Notes under the pieces: model-generated | The model's database searches: none | Seen by the model: only the letters and a program-made list of their open reading frames with translations | What the model was told of the DNA's origin: nothing | Translations under genes and position numbers: made by a program | Origin: Bacteroidota bacterium | Lineage (GTDB): Bacteria > Bacteroidota > Ignavibacteria > Tepidaquicellales > Tepidaquicellaceae | Reading direction: 5' to 3' | Assembly (NCBI GenBank): GCA_003519545.1 | Contig: DOWN01000264.1 | Span: 1-11,654, forward strand | DNA length: 11,654 nt | Part shown: positions 6,903 to 11,654 of the stretch, in pieces | Layout: the number at the start of each line of letters is the position of its first letter | Position numbering within the stretch: the first letter of the stretch is position 1

Positions 6903-6974
6903 GGCCCCATCGACTAGTGGTTAGGTCGTCACTCTTTCACAGTGAAAACACGGGTTCGAGTCCCGTTGGGGTCA
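6903..6974 (+). tRNA. tRNA-Glu, anticodon UUC
   Basis: A complete cloverleaf of 72 nt can be drawn. The acceptor is GGCCCCA (6903-6909) with TGGGGTC (6967-6973), including one G-T pair. The D stem is GAC (6912-6914) with GTC (6925-6927) and GG in the loop. The anticodon stem is TCACT/AGTGA around the loop CTTTCAC, with anticodon TTC at 6936-6938. The T stem is ACGGG/CCCGT around TTCGAGT. A6974 is the discriminator base, and the CCA end is not encoded. It decodes GAA and GAG. It is followed by its own terminator, so it seems to be a single-tRNA unit. Confidence 0.96.
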
Positions 6975-7014
6975 CTGAGGTTAAATTAGCGATGTTTCAG
7001 TAATGAACCATCAG

Positions 7015-7045
7015 AAAAGCGGGTCTTTACCCGCTTTTTCTTTTT
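7015..7045 (+). terminator. Intrinsic terminator after tRNA-Glu
   Basis: A perfect 10-bp stem, AAAAGCGGGT (7015-7024) and ACCCGCTTTT (7029-7038), has a CTTT loop and continues into a T-rich tail. It lies 41 bases after the tRNA. On the minus strand only four T residues follow, so it would be at best a weak terminator for the DUF695-RraB gene approaching from the right. Confidence 0.9.
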
Positions 7046-7143
7046 ATATTCAATTTGAAGTAAAATTAATAGATACGATTTTAATAAAAATAAAATTTAT
7101 TCAACGACTCAATTTCGCATCATTTCCACTACTCCTCACAATC

Positions 7144-8037
7144 TCACTCATTTTCAATTGATGTTTCCCAGCCGTCGTAAAAACCACCTACTTCCTCTGC
7201 AATACGCCTTAAGTAAAACACATATTCATCGACACTCATTAAATCTACTTTATCAACTCTTTTAATTACCAAACTATATTTATATTCATCAGATGACTCT
7301 AACAAACTTTTACTTTCAACTGTAAAATTATCATTTTTTATTTTATCTAAAAATAAATCAATGTCAGATTCCGATTTAAAAAATATCCAATGAAATACTT
7401 CCCTCGAACTTGTCAGATCATCACCATGTTTTAATAGTTGATCAATTACTTTTTTGTTCGCGATTGATTCTAATTGTTGTGGCAAAGGATACAAAAAATC
7501 AAAATAACCGCTCCACTCTTTATCTTCCTTCGTGCCATACTCATAACTATAATTAGGAAACGTAATCATAACATCTGAAATTGTTTTATCATATAATAAT
7601 GTATCGCCGATATAAAAATAAAAATCCATATATCCCGCAGAAGTTAGTCTTCCCACGTAACTCGCATTATGCTTTGATTTTATTTTTCCTTGAAGTTCTG
7701 ATTCTATTTCAATAAGAATACCATTTTCATCTTCAGAAGATAAACCTTCTTCGTTTGGATTATTCATTTTTAGAGATACCCAGACAACGTTTGGCTTATC
7801 TGCTATAGGAGCGATTTTTCCGAGTCCGAGATCAACCGAAATTACTCCTAATTTTTCATCAACCTTTGTGAAATAAAATTCCCACTCTTCCTGATACTTA
7901 TCATTTAAATTTCCATTTGAATCCAAGTGTGATTGTTCTTCTCCAAAGATGTTATTATTTGTTTCCATAGAGATTAAAATTATAACTACAAATGTTATTG
8001 TAAAAACAAATTTAAATTTAATTTTTTTCGATTTCAT
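7144..8037 (-). CDS. DUF695-RraB two-domain protein with N-terminal hydrophobic segment
   Basis: This is a protein of 297 residues. Residues 1-9 are basic (MKSKKIKFK), and 10-23 are strongly hydrophobic (FVFTITFVVIILIS), as in a signal peptide or membrane anchor. No lipobox cysteine follows. Residues of about 50-180 resemble DUF695: EEWEFYFTKVDEKLGVISVD, NNPNEEGLSSEDENGILIEI, and YVGRLTSAGYMDFYFYIGD. Residues of about 187-292 resemble RraB (regulator of ribonuclease activity B): QLLKHGDDLTSSREVFHWIF, then a beta-alpha-beta stretch, and the signature GGFYDGWET (284-292). RraB in E. coli binds RNase E in the cytoplasm and restrains it. DUF695-RraB fusions are known, but their role is not. The N-terminal segment would place this copy at or outside the membrane, which is unusual for an RNase regulator. 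It lies 103 bp downstream of the CPBP gene on the same strand. Confidence 0.82.
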   Translation of the reverse strand: MKSKKIKFKFVFTITFVVIILISMETNNNIFGEEQSHLDSNGNLNDKYQEEWEFYFTKVDEKLGVISVDLGLGKIAPIADKPNVVWVSLKMNNPNEEGLSSEDENGILIEIESELQGKIKSKHNASYVGRLTSAGYMDFYFYIGDTLLYDKTISDVMITFPNYSYEYGTKEDKEWSGYFDFLYPLPQQLESIANKKVIDQLLKHGDDLTSSREVFHWIFFKSESDIDLFLDKIKNDNFTVESKSLLESSDEYKYSLVIKRVDKVDLMSVDEYVFYLRRIAEEVGGFYDGWETSIENE

Positions 8038-8140
8038 TTAAACGGGAATCTAATTAATTCACTATTTAAACTTAATTTATAAATCTTTGACAAATTGTTT
8101 GTATTTCCATTTTTAATTTAATTCTATTTTCGAATGCTCA

Positions 8141-8884
8141 TTACTCTTTTGACCAAATCGTTCTAAAATCTTTGTAAAACAATAAGACAATGTAAGGCAA
8201 TACTAAAATTACAGTTATCCACAGCAATGAGAATTTCATAAAATAAATTTCATCTGTAGTTACTACCAGTCCGATCGTCCGAATTACTGTATGCACAATT
8301 GCCGGGCTCCATAAAGTATTGTTTCCCCTTTCAAAAAGATATGCAAGTGGTATAGAGGTGCTTATTGCAAGTAATGTTGACATTAACGCAATTTCCCACG
8401 CCATATAGATAAACATTACAAGATGAGCAAGAGTAAACAACACTGATGATAAAATAGCAGCTTTGCAAAAATTTATCTCCCTTCGTAAGGTGCCGAACAG
8501 ATAACCTCTGAACAACATTTCTTCCGCAATACCGGCTGTTAATGAGAGACCAATTAAATTATAAATCCAGTCTTCTGCAAGAAATATTTTTACATTCAGT
8601 AAAATGCTTAATAAAGGATATGTAAGAAGTAAAGCGACGGATAATATAATTCCGGGTGCTATGCTTTTTAAATTAGTTTTCTTAAATCCAAGATTATTGC
8701 TTATGCTGATTATAGAACTTTTGTTATCCCATTTCAGGATTAAAAGTAACAAGCCGATAACTGTTGTACTTGTTATCAGGGCATTTAAAATGTAGGGCAA
8801 TTTGGCAACAATAACACCTGTAAAATGCATTACGAGGAACATTACTGCAAAAATCAGATATAGTTTCAGGTTTACATTTTTCAA
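8141..8884 (-). CDS. CPBP-family intramembrane metalloprotease (CAAX/Abi type)
   Basis: This is a 247-residue protein, mostly hydrophobic, with about seven to eight membrane segments. It carries the family's catalytic signatures: EExxxR as EEMLFR (E121, E122, R126), FxxxH as FTLAH (F150, H154), and a third histidine in AIVHTVIRT (H198). The family includes eukaryotic Rce1 prenyl-protein proteases and bacterial members linked to bacteriocin self-immunity and other functions. Context here does not identify a substrate. The start is uncertain. I use the TTG at 8884-8882, because no in-frame ATG exists between it and the upstream stop (about 8915). The first ATG inside the frame, at residue 15, would remove part of the first helix. 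No Shine-Dalgarno is visible. Confidence 0.87.
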   Translation of the reverse strand: MKNVNLKLYLIFAVMFLVMHFTGVIVAKLPYILNALITSTTVIGLLLLILKWDNKSSIISISNNLGFKKTNLKSIAPGIILSVALLLTYPLLSILLNVKIFLAEDWIYNLIGLSLTAGIAEEMLFRGYLFGTLRREINFCKAAILSSVLFTLAHLVMFIYMAWEIALMSTLLAISTSIPLAYLFERGNNTLWSPAIVHTVIRTIGLVVTTDEIYFMKFSLLWITVILVLPYIVLLFYKDFRTIWSKE

Positions 8885-9312
8885 ACTAAATCTATAATTG
8901 TTTTTTTTGTAAATCTAAAATTAATTAATACATACAAAAATATCAGTAAATTAAAAAAAATCTCTTTAGTTAAGTATCTTGTTTAATCTTATCAATCAGT
9001 TATTCATTCGTTTAATCGAAAAGCGATGAAATTTGTTTGCAGTATAATTTTAAATCCAAACATTAATGTATATTTTAATTTAGTTATTCAAAAAACAGGA
9101 AAGTCTTCTTATTTATTCACATCTGTCAAAAATAATTTTCATTTTTTAGTCGAATTAAAATCATAAAAGATACAATTATCAGTTAATATTTGTGTAATTC
9201 TGCCTGTCCCGATTTATTGGAATTTAATTCGAGTAAACTTGCCCTGCTCTGCGGGATTCGTGGTGAAGTTTTAATCGTTTTGGTCGATTTATTTCAAAAT
9301 TTAATTTATGTA
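8885..9312. other. 428-bp AT-rich spacer without a gene
   Basis: I see no gene here on either strand. The only recognisable content is at about 9200-9270: fragments of the dispersed repeats (CCTGTCCCGA, GCCCTGCTCTGCGGGATTCG, GTGGTGAAG), which resemble parts of copy D and the ATTCGTG block. The right end of this region must also carry the CPBP promoter on the minus strand, but no convincing box could be assigned. Confidence 0.6.
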
Positions 9313-9765
9313 TTATGCTAATTTCCTAAGAATAATTTTTTCAAATTTTTTGGATAGAAAGGTGATTATAATCGAAGCGGTAACAATCAATAATCCGATA
9401 AATACTCCTCCTGACGGGTCTTCATTTTCACGGTTTGCTAAAATAAAAATTTCTCCTATAAAAACAAAAAAGATAGTCGCAATTGCACAAAGTTTTATAA
9501 TCCTCAAAGATTTAAGGGATTCATTAGAAAATGTTTTATCCTTTCCAAAAAATCCCAATAACTTGAAGCAATTATAAATCCCCACAAAAAACGGAATAGA
9601 CGCAAAATAAGCAAATGCTAAAAACGGATCATTAAAATAAATTTCCCAAACAGTTGAGTTAATATTCCTTCCCTCAATATGCGGTTCCCAAAGCAAAAAC
9701 ACCAAAGCCCCAATCCCAATCAATACAACCACCACCTGAAGAAAAATTATTGAACGCTGTTTCAT
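9313..9765 (-). CDS. DUF2975-family small membrane protein
   Basis: This is a 150-residue protein with four hydrophobic segments: about 7-25, 48-68, 91-108 and 120-138. The central stretch, YNCFKLLGFFGKDKTFSNES then LKSLRIIKLCAI, matches the pattern I associate with DUF2975: a lipid-facing helix, then K-x-FS-x-x-S-x-x-x-L-x-x-I-x-x-C-A. The N-terminal helix GIGALVFLLWEPHI and the second helix ASIPFFVGIY also fit. The function of this family is unknown. Members are often followed by a small XRE-type regulator; here none follows, and only a repeat-containing spacer lies downstream. It is probably a single-gene unit. Confidence 0.75.
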   Translation of the reverse strand: MKQRSIIFLQVVVVLIGIGALVFLLWEPHIEGRNINSTVWEIYFNDPFLAFAYFASIPFFVGIYNCFKLLGFFGKDKTFSNESLKSLRIIKLCAIATIFFVFIGEIFILANRENEDPSGGVFIGLLIVTASIIITFLSKKFEKIILRKLA

Positions 9766-9900
9766 AAAAGAAATTTTTTAATTTGTTCGAGTTACCAATT
9801 ACTAATATTACTCATATTTTTATAAAAAAGTTACTGAAATATCAATCCAAGTACTACCTTACTGAAATTCAATTCCGGTTAATCCAATTTATTTTTACAT

Positions 9901-10791
9901 TTATATAATAGGTATATACCTCTTTGCTAAATAATCAATCCAAGTTTTAAATTTCTTATCCGGACAATGTTTTTTACAAGCCGATAAAAATTTTTCATAA
10001 GTCACAAGAACTAATTTATTTTCATTATTCTTTAACATAGCAATATAATTATTTCCCGTCTCAGTAAAATGTTCGTTTCCATCAGGATAAAAAATCATCG
10101 AAGAAGAATATTTTATTTTATCCTTATGAACTAAGCAAATGCTTTCAGCAAGTAATTGGTTTCTCCAAATTTGTCTGTATAAATCCTTTTTTAAATTGTC
10201 ATAAGATTTTGAATCATAAAGTTCACATAATTCAGAAACTTTATAATAATTTGAAGCATTATCGTTAATGTTTATATCTTGTCTTGAACCTTTTTTAAGT
10301 GGGTATTCTTTCTCAGTATATTTTACTTCAACACCAATTATCCCTTTAGAATTATCATGGTGAGTATATTCAATGTAAGAATCAAACGAAGTCGAATCGT
10401 TTAAATAATTTCCTTTTGGAGAAGGTGCAAATTCAATTTTTATATTTTCATTATTATCCAAAATACTTTTTTCATCAACCGATTTTATGCATCCACCTAA
10501 AAACTCATTAAAAACATTTTTGCAAAAATTCAAATCATATCTGAAAGGAACGAACAAGTTGAATGGTATATGTTCACTCCTAAGCATATCAGAATAAAGC
10601 CCAACTTTAAAATTAGGATATCGCTTTTTTACCTCCTGAAAAATTGAAAACCCGTCACAAAAATTTTTCCCAATTTTCGCATCCTCATCAGTTAACCAAG
10701 TTGTATATTTATTATATCCAGTTCCAATATTCTCTTCCCGATATCTTATCTGGTGTTCCCTCGCCACCTTTTTAAATTCAGAATTAGTCAT
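9901..10791 (-). CDS. Putative PD-(D/E)XK restriction-type endonuclease, PGN_0703-like
   Basis: This is a protein of 296 residues with no signal peptide or membrane segment. The centre has the pattern of a PD-(D/E)XK nuclease core: TSFDSYIEY (D137), then a turn and GIIGVEVKYTEKEYP with E155-x-K157. Upstream, E118/E120 in IKIEFAPSPKG could supply the first acidic residue. Downstream, RQIWRNQLLAESI (about 206-218) may be the helix that carries the usual Q/R residue. The overall order resembles the PGN_0703 family of putative restriction endonucleases as I remember it; I cannot confirm the match. No methyltransferase or specificity subunit lies in the window, so if it cuts DNA it may act on modified DNA or work alone. 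It is 52 bp downstream of the apparent original end of the antitoxin frame and may belong to the same defence-type cluster. Confidence 0.68.
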   Translation of the reverse strand: MTNSEFKKVAREHQIRYREENIGTGYNKYTTWLTDEDAKIGKNFCDGFSIFQEVKKRYPNFKVGLYSDMLRSEHIPFNLFVPFRYDLNFCKNVFNEFLGGCIKSVDEKSILDNNENIKIEFAPSPKGNYLNDSTSFDSYIEYTHHDNSKGIIGVEVKYTEKEYPLKKGSRQDININDNASNYYKVSELCELYDSKSYDNLKKDLYRQIWRNQLLAESICLVHKDKIKYSSSMIFYPDGNEHFTETGNNYIAMLKNNENKLVLVTYEKFLSACKKHCPDKKFKTWIDYLAKRYIPII

Positions 10792-10843
10792 TTTTGAAAA
10801 TATAATTTAATTATATTCATATTTTTCGTTATACCAAATTTTT

Positions 10844-10882
10844 TTACTGAATAGTCAGGTTTATTTTTCTTCCTAGCCCAAA
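10844..10882 (-). pseudogene. Untranslated C-terminal remnant of the antitoxin gene
   Basis: Directly after the antitoxin stop TAA (10885-10883) the same frame continues, reading FGLGRKINLTIQ, and ends at a TAA at 10846-10844. In HigA-like antitoxins of this type the helix-turn-helix is commonly followed by an ending of the form L-x-[KR]-[IL]-[IV]-E-x-G-[LF]-G-x-x-[IL]-x-[LI]-[ST]-I. The remnant fits that ending exactly if the stop codon replaced a Glu codon (GAA to TAA, one base). I therefore read it as the former 3' end of the gene. Confidence 0.68.
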
Positions 10883-11146
10883 TTAAATAAGTTTATATAA
10901 TGTAGAAAGTTGAATATCGCTATGTCCGTTTTCAATTCTTGATATAAAACTTTTTTTAGCTCCTATTTTTTCAGCAAGCTGTTCTTGTGTTAATTGTGCT
11001 TGTTTGCGTTCTGCCTTTATAATTTCACCAATAGCAAATGATTTTGCTTTTATTTCAAATTTGGTTCTCTTTTCAGTTCCAATTTTTCCATACCTTTTAT
11101 CAAGGTGTTGAGAAAAGGTTGTGATGTTTTTATTTTTTGTTTTCAT
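10883..11146 (-). CDS. HigA-like XRE-family antitoxin, probably C-terminally truncated
   Basis: This is an 87-residue protein that should bind and neutralise the toxin encoded just upstream and repress the operon. I start it at the ATG at 11146-11144, overlapping the toxin's stop by 17 bases. An in-frame ATG at 11179 would add 11 residues. Residues of about 38-78 form an XRE-type helix-turn-helix: FAIGEIIKAERKQAQ, then LTQEQLAEKIGAKKSFISRI, then ENG. The N-terminal part (TFSQHLDKRYGKIGTEKRTK) is typical of antitoxins paired with Gp49-like toxins. The frame stops after STLYKLI, and 12 further family-like codons follow the stop (see 10844-10882). The truncation removes the end of the protein but leaves the DNA-binding domain intact, so it may still work. 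Confidence 0.85.
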   Translation of the reverse strand: MKTKNKNITTFSQHLDKRYGKIGTEKRTKFEIKAKSFAIGEIIKAERKQAQLTQEQLAEKIGAKKSFISRIENGHSDIQLSTLYKLI

Positions 11147-11495
11147 TGGGGTTATTTTTTTGTTCTTCAAAATATTCATACATTATTTTCTTTGCCTTTT
11201 CTAATTCTTTCACGGGTGTTTTTTGTGTTTTTTTTAAAAATCCATTAAATAATACTACAACATTACCTTTATCAAAACAACAAAATATTCTATAAATATT
11301 ACTTTCGACTTCTATTCGAATTTCAAATAGACCTTTAACTCCTTCAATACTTTTAAAGAATTTTGTTGGAATTCGTTCGATAATTGTAATCATATAGAGA
11401 ATCTCATCTATTTTATTCTTTACTCTTTCAGATAAAGGATTAAAAAATTTATCAAAATAATCTTTATAGAAAATGATTTCTCTAATTATTTCCAT
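11130..11495 (-). CDS. HigB-like toxin (phage-derived Gp49-like, RelE superfamily)
   Basis: This is a 121-residue protein, first gene of a type II toxin-antitoxin pair. Proteins of this family usually stop growth by cleaving mRNA at the ribosome. The family's hallmarks are present: GLFEIRIEVESNIYRIFCCF (about 55-74), with basic residues R60 and R69 in the beta sheet, then NVVVLFNGFLKKTQKTP (78-94) and a final helix rich in Lys and Glu (about 95-115). The length is normal for the family and the frame is intact. The toxin-first order with an overlapping antitoxin is the standard higBA layout. The start at ATG 11495-11493 gives the expected N-terminus; no Shine-Dalgarno is visible. Expression is probably controlled by the antitoxin acting on the region at 11500-11590. 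Confidence 0.88.
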   Translation of the reverse strand: MEIIREIIFYKDYFDKFFNPLSERVKNKIDEILYMITIIERIPTKFFKSIEGVKGLFEIRIEVESNIYRIFCCFDKGNVVVLFNGFLKKTQKTPVKELEKAKKIMYEYFEEQKNNPNENKK

Positions 11496-11551
11496 TTTCT
11501 AAAGTTAACGAATAATGGAACAAAGAAAAAGCCATAAAATTTTTGTTAATT

Positions 11552-11583
11552 TAGTATATTTATGGGTAATTTATTATATACTA
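11552..11583. promoter_or_regulatory. Inverted repeat upstream of the toxin-antitoxin pair, possible operator
   Basis: TAGTATAT (11552-11559) and ATATACTA (11576-11583) form a perfect 8-bp inverted repeat with a 16-base spacer, 57-88 bases upstream of the toxin start. XRE antitoxins usually bind such palindromes to repress their own operon. The sequence is very AT-rich, so a chance palindrome is possible. Confidence 0.35.
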
Positions 11584-11654
11584 TCTAATATCAGTTATAA
11601 CTCAAATGTGTAATAATTTTTGAAGAAATTATTAACTTCGAGCAAATACAAGAC

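Noticed and set aside
6896..6903. TAATTTTG, a perfect TAnnTTTG -7 box
   Set aside because: It overlaps the first base of the tRNA, so transcription would begin inside the mature tRNA. A site further upstream is more plausible.
9308..9577. Plus-strand open frame opposite the DUF2975 gene
   Set aside because: The minus-strand product has membrane helices and family pattern; this one is its shadow.
6950..9795. Possible integration element using the tRNA-Glu 3' end as attachment site
   Set aside because: I found no second copy of the tRNA 3' end to the right. The best match is about 8-9 bases (GTTCGAGT near 9784), and there is no integrase in the window.

Overview
The window is AT-rich, with compact genes, almost no Shine-Dalgarno sites and many short dispersed repeats beginning GTCATTCTGAG. 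Together with a DUF5683 protein, a SecG with a long tail and a zinc-finger/FecR-type anti-sigma protein, this points to a Bacteroidota or Ignavibacteriota-type bacterium (FCB group). That placement is inference; there is no rRNA or phylogenetic marker to settle it.

Left part (1-4822, + strand). The last 15 codons of a probable ECF sigma factor overlap, by the four bases ATGA, the start of a 576-residue membrane protein. That protein has an anti-sigma-type zinc-binding N-terminus, one membrane helix, a FecR-like domain and a long charged coiled coil. A terminator follows, then an exported 978-residue M16 zinc metalloprotease and a strong terminator.

Middle part (4823-6902). Two minus-strand envelope genes, a DUF5683 protein and secG, sit among repeat-filled spacers. 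The 818 bp between secG and the tRNA hold no gene. They contain four GTCATTCTGAG elements, an inverted partial copy, a stray terminator-like hairpin related to the one after the protease gene, a duplicated block rich in ATTCGTG, and an 18-bp minisatellite of seven units. A tRNA-Glu(UUC) with a terminator closes this part.

Right part (7144-11654, all minus strand). This is a looser accessory region: a DUF695-RraB protein with an N-terminal hydrophobic segment, a CPBP-family membrane protease, a DUF2975 membrane protein, a solitary putative PD-(D/E)XK restriction-type nuclease resembling the PGN_0703 family, and a HigBA-type toxin-antitoxin pair. The antitoxin frame stops at a TAA, but the same frame continues beyond it into what looks like the normal C-terminal end of the family. 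This suggests a recent nonsense truncation.

The clearest functional links are the sigma/anti-sigma pair, the HigBA pair and the nuclease next to it. The other genes look like independent transcription units. I see no complete novel multi-gene system. The items most worth a second look are the truncated antitoxin, the possibly exported or membrane-anchored RraB fusion, the coiled-coil FecR protein and the mosaic of repeats.
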